DNA of 64,000 nt from Saccharomonospora glauca K62 (lineage in GTDB: Bacteria; Actinomycetota; Actinomycetes; Mycobacteriales; Pseudonocardiaceae), in assembly GCF_000243395.2 (NCBI RefSeq), contig NZ_CM001484.1, positions 527,589-591,588 of the forward strand, in the 5' to 3' direction. The notes beneath the pieces are model-generated. The model saw only the letters and a program-made list of their open reading frames with translations. It had not been told where the DNA came from and did no database searches. Positions 12,257 through 20,484 of the stretch are shown piece after piece. The translations under genes were made by a program, and so were the position numbers. Position 1 is the first letter of the stretch. The number at the start of each line of letters is the position of its first letter.

Positions 12257-15200
12257 ATGTCCGACGGTCGGAGGCCGACACCGAAGCCAGCTCCGCCGCC
12301 TCCGAAGCAGCGGTGGTTCCAGGAGCGGACGTCTCCGTATCCGTGGGAGCAGGACGGCCTGGACCACATCCGTAGGTTGATGCCGCAGGCGGAGCCGTAT
12401 CGCGCGTGGGCCACTTTCTCGTTCACCGCGGCCTCCGGCCGGGTCAACGAGTGTGACCTGCTGATCGCGGTTCCCGGTGGGCTCTACCTGGTGGAGCTCA
12501 AGGGCCACACCGGGCGCGTGGTGAACAACGGAGACACCTGGATTTTCTACGACGAGGGTGCGAGGCGCCCGCGCACGCTGCGCAACCCGCTGCATCTCAC
12601 CGACCTGAAGTGCAAGGAGCTCAAGCAGCGCCTGGAGTGGGCGGCCAAGCAGAACCACTACACCGGCCGGATTCCGCGCATCGAACCCGCGATCTTCCTG
12701 TCCGCACCGGGGCTGACCTCGGAGCTCGACGAGGTGCAGCGCACCCGCGTCTACGGCCGTGACGGGCAGGTCGACGGGCTGGACTGGATCTGGCGTGACC
12801 TGCTGTCGCGCCCGCCGCAGCGGGAGCACCAGCGGATCAGCCCGGAGTTCTCCCGCCACGTGCTGCCGAAGCTGCTGGAGAAGATCGGCATCCGGGCGTC
12901 GACGGCGCATCTGCGGTTCGGCGACGACTGGGAGCTCTCCGGTGAGGTGCTGGACGCGGGCCCGACGTGGGAGGACCGTCTCGCGTTCCGCACGGGCCTC
13001 GTGCGTGAGGAAGGCCGGGTCCGCATCTACCTCACCGAGCAGCAGGCCGCCGAAGAGCGGCGGCAGTCGGTGGAGCGGGCCGCGCGGCGCGAGTACCAGG
13101 TGTTGCAGGGCATCACCCACCGCGGCATCGCGCAGGCCGTGCAGATCCGGGAGCATCAGAGCGGTCCCGCGATCCTCTTCCGCCACAGCTCGTCGGACCT
13201 GCGGCTGGACTCCTACCTCGACGTGCACGGCGAGCGGCTGAGTATCGACACGCGGCTCGACCTGGTGCGCCAGCTCGCCGAGGCGGTGCAGTACGCGCAC
13301 CACCGCTCGCTCTACCACCGTGCCCTGTCGGCGCGTTCGGTGTGGGTGTCGGCGAAGGACGACGGGTCCGACCCGGTGTTGCGGATCACCGACTGGCAGG
13401 CCGCCGCCCGTGACTTCGACACGACGTCGCTGTCGACGGTGGGCAAGACCTCGTTGACGGGTGAGCACCTGGCGGGCTCGGCGGAGGTGTATCTGGCGCC
13501 GGAGTTCGCCCCGCATGCCGACCCGGTGGATCTCGACGTGTTCGGTCTGGGCGCGGTGTCGTTTCTGATCCTGACGGGGCAGCCACCCGCCACGCAGCGC
13601 AGCGGCCTGATCGAGTGGCTGGCCGACAGCCACGGCCTGCACCCCTACGCCGTGTCGGACGGCATCTCCGACGCCCTCGACGCGCTGGTCTTCGACGCGA
13701 CCCGCACGGAGCTGTCGCAGCGACTGGAGTCGGCGGACGCCTTCCTGAAGCGGTTGGACGCGGCGGAGTGGGAGTCGCTGCCCGAGTCGTCGGTGCCCGT
13801 GGTGGATCCGCTCACGGTGTCGGCGGGCCAGATGGTGGACGAGCGGTGGCGGGTCGAGCGGGTGCTCGGCACCGGTGCCACGGCGCGGGCGTTGCTGGTG
13901 CGGAGGGTGGACACCGACGACGAGCAGCCCGAGCGCCGGGTGTTGAAGGTGGCGCTCGACGACGACAAGGCGCAGCACCTGCACGCCGAGGCCCGGGCCC
14001 TGGCGCTGGCGGGCGGCGGCGTGGTGGTGCAATTGCTCGACGGCCCCCGCGAGGTGGGTGGCCGCACCGTGCTCGACCTTGAGTACGCGGGTGGGCAGGA
14101 TCCGCAGGGCTACACGCTCGGCGAGCACCTGCGCGCCGAGGGCAGGCTCAGCTACCACAACCTGGAGCGTTACGGCCGCGACCTGTTCATCGCGTTGGAC
14201 CAGCTCGCGGGTAAGGGTGTGCGGCACCGGGATCTGAAGCCGGACAACTTCGGCATCTATCGCAGGGCCGACCGCTCGACACAGTTGATGTTGTTCGACT
14301 TCTCGCTGGCCGACGTCTCGGAGCGCGACGTCACGGCGGGCACCCGCGGGTATCTGGATCCGTTCCTCGGCACGAACCGCCGTCCCGCCTACGATGATCA
14401 CGCCGAGCGTTACGCGGCGGCGGTGACACTGCACGAGATGGCGTCCGGGCAGCGGCCGGTGTGGGGCGACGGGGTGAGCGATCCCCGCACCACCACCGAC
14501 GAGACTCCGGTGCTGGCGGCGGAGTTGTTCGAACCGGCGTTGCGCGATGGGTTGACGGCGTTCTTCCGGCGTGCGCTGCACCGGGACGTCAACCGCCGGT
14601 TCGACACGGTGCGGCAGATGGAGGACGCCTGGCGGGAGGTGTTCACCGCCGCGGACACCGCCCAGCCGCTCACCACGCCCGACACGGTGGGTGTCGAGGG
14701 CGAGACGCTGGAGGCCACCCGCGACGCGCATGCCGAGCGGGCCACCCTGGACACGCAGCTCGACGTGTCCGGGTTGAGTCCGCGTGCGGCGTCGTTGGCG
14801 CAGTCGTTCGGGGTGACGACGGTGCGGGAGCTGCTGGAGCAGGTGCGCCCGTACGAGATCAGCCGGGCGCGGGGCGCGGGGAAGGTGGTGCGCAACGAGC
14901 TGAACCGCCGTCACAAGCAGTGGACGCGGGCGCTGTTGCAGCCCTCCGAACCCGACCGTCCGGAGCCGGAGTCGCCATCCGGCCGATCCACTGTGGACGA
15001 ACTGGTCGCCGTGTTGTTGCCTCCGAGGGGCAGGCGGGGTTCGCGTAAGGCGGATGTCGTGCGGTTGACGCTCGGGTTGCCGGCGGGGGAGGGCGAACAG
15101 CCGCCTCCGCCGTGGCCGACGCAGACCGAGGTGGCTCGGCGGCTGGGTATCACGCAGGGCCCGGTGTCGCAGCACTATCGCGCGGCGGTGAAGGCGTGGG

Positions 15201-16606
15201 CGGCCGAGCCGCGGTTGTCGGCGGTGCGGGACGAGCTGGTGGAGCTGGTCGCCGAGGCGGGCCGGGTGATGCCGGCGCACGAGCTGGCTGCCACGGTTCG
15301 GGCCCGGTACGGCGTCGCGGAGCGGGACACCCGGGAACACGCGCTTGCTCAGGCGTTGGCGGTGGTGCGCGCGGCGGTGGACACCGAGGCGTGGGAGCGG
15401 CAGCAGAGCGAGGACGAGGACGGTCCACGGTTTTCGGCGTTGCGGCGCGGCGAGCACGTGTTGATCGCGCTGGAGTCGTTGCCGGGCACGGACGCGCCGA
15501 GTGCTCCGGAGCTGGCCGACTACGCCGTCGCGCTGGGGGCGCGGGCCGACGAGCTGGTGGAGCTGGACCCGCTGCCGGGTCGTGGTGTGGTGGTGCGGGA
15601 GTTGCGGGCGGTGCCGGCCCCGGAGGGGTTGCCGTCGCAGGCGGACACCCGGCTGGTGGAGCTGGCGGCGGTGATGTCGCGGCACGCGGCGGCGTCGGCG
15701 CGTTCGGAGCTGTATCCGAGGGAGCTGGATCTGGTGCGGGCGCTGCGCATGTCGCAGGCGGCCGTGGGGGTGCGGCGGGATGCGGGGATCACGCTCGGGG
15801 ATCTGCTGGCGAAGGTGCGGGCGCGGTTCCCGTCCGTGGCGGTGGACGAGAACATCACGTATGTGCGGCTGGAGGAGGCGCTGCGCGAGGCGGGCACCCC
15901 GCTGGAGTGGGACATCGAGGCGCAGCGGTTCCGGCCTCCGGCGCCGGAGTTCTCCCGGTTGGCGGCGTCGTCGAGTCTGACGCGTGGCGGTCCCGGCCCC
16001 CGCTGGTCCGGTGGTCTGGACCCGCAGGACGTGCTGCACGACAAGCTCACCAGGGCGGTGGAGTACGGCGGGTTCGTGGCGTTGACGTTGTGGGGCGCGA
16101 ACCTGCCGGGGGCGGCCGAGTCGCTGGCGGCGCGGTATGCGGTGCGGGCGGTGCACGTGGACGGCGAGTTCCTGGCGGCGTTCCGGGAGTTGGTCGCCGA
16201 ACACGGCCAGGACTGGGAGCTGGTGCGGAAGCTGGATGAGCGGTTCGGGCGGACGGGCCGGCCGAAGCCGGGTTTCCGCCGTTACGTGCAGCAGGCGTGG
16301 GAGCGGCTGCGGGACCGCCTGGAGGCGTCGTCCGACGGCGAGCGCACGGTGTTGTTGCTGCACCACGCGGGCCTGGTGGGCCGCTACGCCGACCTGGGTG
16401 GGCGCGAGTTCCTGACGGGCTTGCAGCAGGCGGCCCGGTCGGCGCGGGCGTGGCCGCATGGTTTGTGGGTGTTGTGTCCGGGTGAGTCGAAGCGGGAGGC
16501 GCCGCAGCTCGACGGTCTCCGGGTGGAGGCGTTGACGGAGGCGGAGCGGGTGGTGCTGGACCGGGAGTTCCTGCACGGTCCTCGGGGGGCTGATCGGGCG
16601 AGTTGA
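12257..16606 (+). CDS. pglW: BREX type 2 serine/threonine kinase PglW (NERD, pseudokinase, kinase, HhH-HTH tail)
   Basis: The product has 1449 residues, the usual size for PglW, the kinase of phage-growth-limitation/BREX type 2 systems. Residues about 60-160 are a NERD nuclease-related domain (CDLLIAVPGGLYLVELKG). A first kinase-like domain at about 270-500 is degenerate: HRALSARSV at 354 onward replaces HRDLKxxN and DWQ replaces DFG. A second domain at about 520-800 keeps HRDLKPDN (Asp659) but has DFS at 681-683. The C-terminal third has an alpha-CTD-like HhH (VTTVRELLEQV), an HTH (LGITQGPVSQHYRAAV) and PglW-specific segments. The ATG at 12257 has a near-perfect ribosome site. In other genomes pglW begins the pglWXYZ-brxD-brxHI set; here 4.9 kb separates it from pglX. 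Confidence 0.92.
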   Translation: MSDGRRPTPKPAPPPPKQRWFQERTSPYPWEQDGLDHIRRLMPQAEPYRAWATFSFTAASGRVNECDLLIAVPGGLYLVELKGHTGRVVNNGDTWIFYDEGARRPRTLRNPLHLTDLKCKELKQRLEWAAKQNHYTGRIPRIEPAIFLSAPGLTSELDEVQRTRVYGRDGQVDGLDWIWRDLLSRPPQREHQRISPEFSRHVLPKLLEKIGIRASTAHLRFGDDWELSGEVLDAGPTWEDRLAFRTGLVREEGRVRIYLTEQQAAEERRQSVERAARREYQVLQGITHRGIAQAVQIREHQSGPAILFRHSSSDLRLDSYLDVHGERLSIDTRLDLVRQLAEAVQYAHHRSLYHRALSARSVWVSAKDDGSDPVLRITDWQAAARDFDTTSLSTVGKTSLTGEHLAGSAEVYLAPEFAPHADPVDLDVFGLGAVSFLILTGQPPATQRSGLIEWLADSHGLHPYAVSDGISDALDALVFDATRTELSQRLESADAFLKRLDAAEWESLPESSVPVVDPLTVSAGQMVDERWRVERVLGTGATARALLVRRVDTDDEQPERRVLKVALDDDKAQHLHAEARALALAGGGVVVQLLDGPREVGGRTVLDLEYAGGQDPQGYTLGEHLRAEGRLSYHNLERYGRDLFIALDQLAGKGVRHRDLKPDNFGIYRRADRSTQLMLFDFSLADVSERDVTAGTRGYLDPFLGTNRRPAYDDHAERYAAAVTLHEMASGQRPVWGDGVSDPRTTTDETPVLAAELFEPALRDGLTAFFRRALHRDVNRRFDTVRQMEDAWREVFTAADTAQPLTTPDTVGVEGETLEATRDAHAERATLDTQLDVSGLSPRAASLAQSFGVTTVRELLEQVRPYEISRARGAGKVVRNELNRRHKQWTRALLQPSEPDRPEPESPSGRSTVDELVAVLLPPRGRRGSRKADVVRLTLGLPAGEGEQPPPPWPTQTEVARRLGITQGPVSQHYRAAVKAWAAEPRLSAVRDELVELVAEAGRVMPAHELAATVRARYGVAERDTREHALAQALAVVRAAVDTEAWERQQSEDEDGPRFSALRRGEHVLIALESLPGTDAPSAPELADYAVALGARADELVELDPLPGRGVVVRELRAVPAPEGLPSQADTRLVELAAVMSRHAAASARSELYPRELDLVRALRMSQAAVGVRRDAGITLGDLLAKVRARFPSVAVDENITYVRLEEALREAGTPLEWDIEAQRFRPPAPEFSRLAASSSLTRGGPGPRWSGGLDPQDVLHDKLTRAVEYGGFVALTLWGANLPGAAESLAARYAVRAVHVDGEFLAAFRELVAEHGQDWELVRKLDERFGRTGRPKPGFRRYVQQAWERLRDRLEASSDGERTVLLLHHAGLVGRYADLGGREFLTGLQQAARSARAWPHGLWVLCPGESKREAPQLDGLRVEALTEAERVVLDREFLHGPRGADRAS

Positions 16607-16717
16607 GGCCGCTGTCGCCTGGGGTGGTGCTTGGCTCAATCGCGCTCCGGGAGGGTGGGCCGGTCGATACACTCCGCAGCCGAACGGTTCCGCGACGTCG
16701 GCTTTTGGGGGTAAGTC

Positions 16718-17188
16718 ATGTCTGATCCCATGGAGGTTGCTGGGAGCGCTGGTGCGCTGGCTCCGGGTGAGGCGCTGTCCAAGATGGTGGCGGCGATGGA
16801 CAGGTCGATGGGCACCGAGGCGATGGAGAAGGCGACCCGCTCGGCGGACCAGTTGGTCGCCTCGGCAAAGTTAAACGGCTTCAAGGTCACGCCGGAAGCC
16901 GCCGACCCGATCATCAAAGTCCTGGAAGACTTCATCGAGAGAATCGAGCGGATGAGATTCAATATGAGAATCTTCGAGCAAGCGCCGCCGCTGGGAAATC
17001 ACGATTATGGAAAGAAAGTTGCTCAGCATATGCAGAAGGCGGCAACCGATGAACGCTCTGCCCGTTCTGCTGTCCTGTCGCTTAAGGTAGTTCTTGAGAA
17101 AAGCCGAGAGGCTTTACTCAGGGCTTCGAACCAGTATGAAGATCAAGAAGAATCGGCGCTAGATGCATTCCGAGGCATGGGTGGATGA
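16718..17188 (+). CDS. Small helical Esx/WXG-like protein, copy A
   Basis: The product has 156 residues with no signal peptide or membrane segment. It is predicted mostly alpha-helical with heptad-like patterns (for example MVAAMDRSMGTEAMEKATRSA and VVLEKSREALLRASNQYEDQ). The C-terminal helix resembles the outer helix of Pseudonocardiaceae ESX-type substrates, but there is no WxG motif, so the family call is tentative. The stop overlaps the next gene (ATGA), which encodes a DUF3558 lipoprotein, a pairing often seen with ESX-like genes in this family. GC content is clearly lower than in pglW and pglX on either side, suggesting separate origin. A second, broken copy lies at 18079-19421. Confidence 0.65.
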   Translation: MSDPMEVAGSAGALAPGEALSKMVAAMDRSMGTEAMEKATRSADQLVASAKLNGFKVTPEAADPIIKVLEDFIERIERMRFNMRIFEQAPPLGNHDYGKKVAQHMQKAATDERSARSAVLSLKVVLEKSREALLRASNQYEDQEESALDAFRGMGG

Positions 17189-17754
17189 CGACTATGGTGT
17201 CCAAATCGTATAAGCGGACGGGGTTGGTAGCTTCGCTCCTCCTTTTCGCGGCGGTGTCTGCTTGCTCGGAGGGGGAGCGAGGGATCGCGGAACCTCAACA
17301 GTCCTCGGTAAGTGTGTCAGGGGAAGCAAGCGAGGCGGCTTCAACTTCTTCGGGTCCGGCAAGCTTGTCGATTGATCCATGTGAGCTTCTTACAGCGGAC
17401 GACTTGGCTGAAGTTGGCGAGTTTGAGAAGGAATACATGGAAGGTGGCGGGGCTCGTTCATGTCGCTGGCAGGAGACGTTCGAAAGCGGTGGGAATGGGT
17501 TCACTTTTGGTCTCAGTGTTCGCGATGCACAGGGCATTGACACGGTGAAAGACATCGGCAATGGGCTAAAGCAAGACGAAGTTAATCAGCGTCCTACGGT
17601 GTCGACGCAAGATCCGATGTCTGGAGACTGCACCCTCGCTTTGAAACTAAGTGATTCCTCGCGGGTCGATGTGACGGTGTTGGGTGAAGGCGGCTGTGAG
17701 ATCGCCGAGGTGATTGCGGGCATGGTCGAGCCTCGGTTGCCTGAGCTTCCGTGA
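17185..17754 (+). CDS. DUF3558 lipoprotein, copy A
   Basis: The product has 189 residues. A signal peptide with a lipobox (AAVSAC) predicts lipid attachment at a cysteine near residue 27. A Ser/Thr-rich linker follows, then a DUF3558 domain starting at DPCELLTADDLAEVG, with conserved CRW and GDC cysteines. DUF3558 proteins are surface lipoproteins of unknown function, frequent in Pseudonocardiaceae. The ATG at 17185 overlaps the upstream stop and has GAGG 9 nt before it. The paralogue at 19418 shares the order and most of the C-terminal half, ending in the same GMVEPRLPELP. Confidence 0.85.
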   Translation: MTTMVSKSYKRTGLVASLLLFAAVSACSEGERGIAEPQQSSVSVSGEASEAASTSSGPASLSIDPCELLTADDLAEVGEFEKEYMEGGGARSCRWQETFESGGNGFTFGLSVRDAQGIDTVKDIGNGLKQDEVNQRPTVSTQDPMSGDCTLALKLSDSSRVDVTVLGEGGCEIAEVIAGMVEPRLPELP

Positions 17755-17772
17755 GGTGAGCGGTCGTGGCGG

Positions 17773-17965
17773 CTATCCGGCCGCTTCGTCGTCGTAGCCC
17801 GGTAGGTCGTACACCTGCGCTACTGCGGTTTCGATGTCGTGGGTGTGCAGGCCTGCGTGTTCGGCGATGGTGAAGCCGAGTTCGAGTAGGCGGAAGGCGA
17901 TGGCTCGTAGGGCTGGGGTGGCGTTGGGGTGTCCGGCGTCTTGGTGGTGGTAGAGCCCTTCGGTT
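17773..17965 (-). pseudogene. 3' fragment of the hypothetical gene at 20009-20440 (duplication scar)
   Basis: The last 64 codons match the C-terminal part of the intact minus-strand gene at 20009 (EGLYHHQDAGHP, HAGLHTHDIETAVA, YDLPGYDDEAAG) with only a few changes. The match stops exactly at the unit A boundary. No start codon or ribosome site of its own is present upstream, because the sequence there is the beginning of unit B. It is a by-product of the tandem duplication and not a gene in its own right. Confidence 0.85.
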
Positions 17966-18227
17966 GTTGACGGAGGCGGAGCGGGTGGCGCTTGGCTCAA
18001 TCGCGCTCCGGGGTGATGGCCCGGTGGATACACTCCGCAGCCGAACGGTTCCGCGACGTCGGCTTTTGGGGGTAAGTCATGTCTGATCCCATGGAGGTTG
18101 CTGGGAGCGCTGGCTCCGGGTGAGGCGCTGTCCAAGATGGTGGCGGCGATGGACAGGTCGATGGGCACCGAGGCGATGGAGAAGGCGACCCGCTCGGCGG
18201 ATCAGATGGTCGCCTCGGCGAAGTTAA

Positions 18228-19095
18228 GAGCGTGTCTCGTTTGGATCTTGGTTGGGTTGCGGGCATGATCTTGGTTCGTGGTTGATGAGTTGTCGCGGCG
18301 GTTGGTGCCTGATGAGCTGTGGGCACTGGTCGAACCGCTGGTCCCTGCGCATCAGGTTCGTCCGCAGGGAGGCGGACGGTCGCGCGTGGATGATCGTGCT
18401 GTGTTCACCGCGATCGTGTTCGTGCTGACAAGCGGGTGCGCTTGGCGACACCTGCCACCCAGCTTCGGAGTGAAGGTCCCGACCGCGCATCGTCGCTTCA
18501 CCGAGTGGACGAAAGCCGGATTATGGCGCAGGTTGCATCGCGCGGTACTCGATGAACTCGGCAGCCAGGGAATGATCGACTGGTCCCGCGCGGTCCTGGA
18601 CGGAGCCTCCGTCAGGGCCAAAAGGGGGGATCTCTGACCGGTCCCAGTCCTGTGGACCGCGGGAAACCCGGCTCGAAGATCCATGCACTGTCCGACCGGG
18701 CGGGACTGCCGCTGGCGGTCGCGATCTCGGCCGCGAACACCAACGACGCGCACGCCCTCAAACCGCTGATTCTGGCCATCCCCGCCGTGAAATCCCGGCG
18801 GGGGCCCCACTGGCGCAAGCCGGACAAGCTCCACGCCGACAAAGCCTACGACCAGGCCGAACTCCGAGACTGGGTACGCAAGCAAGGAATCACCGTGCGC
18901 ATCGCCCGCAAAGGCATCGAATCCAGCCAGAAACTCGGCAAGCACCGCTGGGTCATCGAACGATGTATCGCGTGGCTGTTCGGATACCGACGATTGACCA
19001 TACGCTACGAGCGCTACGCCAACCACTTCTGCGCCTTCCTCACTCTCGCCGCAGCCCTCACCTGCTTCAAGAAACTCGCGAAATGAGACATGCTC
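18228..19095 (+). mobile_element. IS5-family (IS427-like) insertion sequence, 868 bp
   Basis: Imperfect 15-bp terminal inverted repeats are visible: gagcgtgtctcgttt at the left and the complement of aaatgagacatgctc at the right (13 of 15 match). The target duplication is TAA (18225-18227 and 19096-19098), and deleting the element restores the sequence found in copy A. The element holds two overlapping frames joined by a slippery A/G tract, as in IS427-type elements. Complete ends and an intact reading frame suggest it is recent and potentially active. Confidence 0.92.
18278..19086 (+). CDS. IS5/IS427-family transposase, made by programmed -1 frameshift
   Basis: The first frame (18278-18637, 119 residues) has the DUF4096-type N-terminal domain (LWALVEPLVPAH, SGCAWRHLPPSFG) and the first catalytic Asp in VLDGASVRAK. 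The second frame (in phase from about 18625 to 19086) continues with GPSPVDRGKPGSKIHALSD, HADKAYD and the catalytic Glu in HRWVIERCIAW. A run of four A and six G at 18620-18629 is the probable slip site. A -1 shift there joins the halves into a DDE transposase of about 269 residues with the expected KRGGSLTGPSPVDRG junction. Confidence 0.9.
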
Positions 19096-19417
19096 TAAAC
19101 GGCTTCAAAGTGACGAAGGAAGCCGCCGACCCGATCATCAAAGTGTTGGAGAATTACATCAACGAGATCGGAATTATGCGGCATAAATTGCGAGCTTTTG
19201 ACCAGAAGCCTCCCCTTGGGGATCACGCTTACGGTAAGAAGGTCGCTGAGCATATGTGGGAGGCGGCGAACGGTGAACGTTCTGCTCGTGAGGCGCTGAT
19301 TTCACTTGGAATAGTCTTGGAGAAAAGCCGAGAAGCGCTGCTTAGGGCGTCGAACCAGTATCAGGAGCAGGAAGAGTCAGTGCAAGACCGTCTCCGTGGT
19401 TTGGGTGTTGAAGGATC

Positions 19418-19990
19418 ATGACTTCTAAGGTTGTTATGCGCATGGCTGTGGCTGGCGCGATCCTGTTGTTGCCGACGATTTCTGGTTGTGCGACGACAGA
19501 GAGCGGTTTTGCGAATTCGCAGACCTCATCGAATGTCTCCTTGGGAGAGACGCAAACTACGGTGTCTTCGTCTGCGAAGCCGAGCAGCTCCTCGATCGAT
19601 CCCTGTGAGTTGGTTTCGGCGGAGGACTTGGCTGACGTTGGCGAGTTCGAGACGGAGTACCAGGAAGGAGGTGGTTCTCGGTACTGCGTGTGGCAGGAGG
19701 GTTTTGAATCCGGTGGGAATGGCTTTAGTTTCTCTGTCGGTGTGCGGGATTCTCAGGGCATTGACGCGGTGAGGGACATTGGTGGCGGAGTTGATCCGAC
19801 TGAGGTGAATCAGCGGCCAGCGGTGAAAACCGAAGACCCGGTGAGCGGTGATTGTATGTTGGCTGTGAAAGTAAGTGATTCCTCTCGGATTGATGTGACG
19901 GTCTTGGGGGAAGACGGAGATGGTGATTCATGCGGACTCGCCGAGGTGATCGCTGGCATGGTCGAGCCTCGGTTGCCTGAGCTTCCGTGA
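19418..19990 (+). CDS. DUF3558 lipoprotein, copy B
   Basis: The product has 190 residues. The signal peptide ends in a lipobox (PTISGC), then comes a Ser/Thr-rich spacer and the DUF3558 domain from DPCELVSAEDLADVG. Conserved cysteines lie in YCVWQEG and GDCML. It is closely related to the lipoprotein at 17185 from the middle of the protein to the identical C-terminus, while the signal peptide and spacer differ. The ATG overlaps the stop of the disrupted Esx-like gene; the ATG at 19436 is an alternative start. It is intact even though its upstream partner is broken, so expression may now depend on the IS or on a local promoter. Confidence 0.83.
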   Translation: MTSKVVMRMAVAGAILLLPTISGCATTESGFANSQTSSNVSLGETQTTVSSSAKPSSSSIDPCELVSAEDLADVGEFETEYQEGGGSRYCVWQEGFESGGNGFSFSVGVRDSQGIDAVRDIGGGVDPTEVNQRPAVKTEDPVSGDCMLAVKVSDSSRIDVTVLGEDGDGDSCGLAEVIAGMVEPRLPELP

Positions 19991-20008
19991 GGTGAGCGGT
20001 CGTGGCGG

Positions 20009-20440
20009 CTATCCGGCCGCTTCGTCGTCGTAGCCCGGTAGGTCGTACACCCGCGCTACTGCGGTTTCGATGTCGTGGGTGTGCAGGCCTGCGTGTTCGG
20101 CGATGGTGAAGCCGAGTTCGAGTAGGCGGAAGGCGATGGCTCGTAGGGCTGGGGTGGCGTCGGGGTGTCCGGCGTCTTGGTGGTGGTAGAGCCCTTCGGT
20201 TTCGGTGTCGATGGCTCTGGTGATGCGCAGTAGTGCGGCCGACAGGTCGTGGTGGGCTGGGGGTCGTTGGGCGCGGATCGTCGAGGTCTCGGCCGCGTGG
20301 AGGCGGGGGACCTTGACGTCGGGGCAGGTGGCCGCCGCTAGGAGGATGGCCGCTCGTTCGATGTCGCGTTCGTGGATCAGGACCCGCCTGATGGTCTCGA
20401 CCTGCTCTCGGGTCGGCGGGACGTAGGTTGCGGTGGTCAT
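20009..20440 (-). CDS. Hypothetical protein linked to the Esx-like module
   Basis: The product has 143 residues. I recognise no family. It is rich in Ala, His, Arg and Thr, has no signal peptide or membrane segment, and contains helix-forming stretches such as LLRITRAIDTETEGLY and ALRAIAFRLLELGF. The ATG at 20440 has GAAGGA 6-7 nt upstream. It lies 44 bp after the gene at 20485, on the same strand, so the two probably form an operon. The C-terminal third is duplicated as a fragment at 17773. The stop faces the DUF3558 lipoprotein gene 19 bp away. Confidence 0.7.
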   Translation of the reverse strand: MTTATYVPPTREQVETIRRVLIHERDIERAAILLAAATCPDVKVPRLHAAETSTIRAQRPPAHHDLSAALLRITRAIDTETEGLYHHQDAGHPDATPALRAIAFRLLELGFTIAEHAGLHTHDIETAVARVYDLPGYDDEAAG

Positions 20441-20484
20441 CGTCGGTCCTTCTCGCAGAGGCCAGGGATAGCGCGCGGTTCCGG

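Larger units (their letters stand above)
16629..17965. repeat. Tandem duplication unit A (1337 bp)
   Basis: This unit starts at gcttggctcaatcgcgctcc, upstream of the Esx-like gene. It runs through the DUF3558 gene to the 3' end of a minus-strand gene. Unit B (17990-20201) repeats the same order, and without its insertion (868-bp IS plus 3-bp target duplication) it is 1341 bp, almost the same length. Only 24 bp separate the units. The flanks and the tail are nearly identical, while the coding parts have diverged. Confidence 0.85.
18079..19421 (+). pseudogene. Esx-like gene copy B, broken by an 8-bp deletion and an IS
   Basis: This is the counterpart of the 156-residue gene at 16718. The start region is identical, but 8 bp (ggtgcgct in copy A) are missing after codon 11, so translation stops after 14 codons at 18121-18123. 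Farther on the gene is split by the IS at 18228-19095. The 3' part resumes at 19096 and is still open and similar (DPIIKVLENYINEIG, LEKSREALLRASNQYQEQEES), ending at 19421, where the stop overlaps the next gene. The intact-looking 3' half may reflect recent inactivation. Confidence 0.88.
17990..20201. repeat. Tandem duplication unit B (1341 bp plus IS insertion)
   Basis: This is the second copy of unit A, beginning with the same gcttggctcaatcgcgctcc leader. It carries a disrupted Esx-like gene, a DUF3558 gene, and the 3' end of the minus-strand gene at 20009, which in this copy continues into the full gene. An IS5-family element at 18228-19095 splits it. Confidence 0.85.

Noticed and set aside
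12239-16672. A 1477-codon open frame on the minus strand opposite pglW
   Set aside because: Long antisense frames are common in GC-rich genes. The translation is Arg/His/Pro-rich with no motif, and pglW has a near-perfect ribosome site, kinase and NERD motifs.
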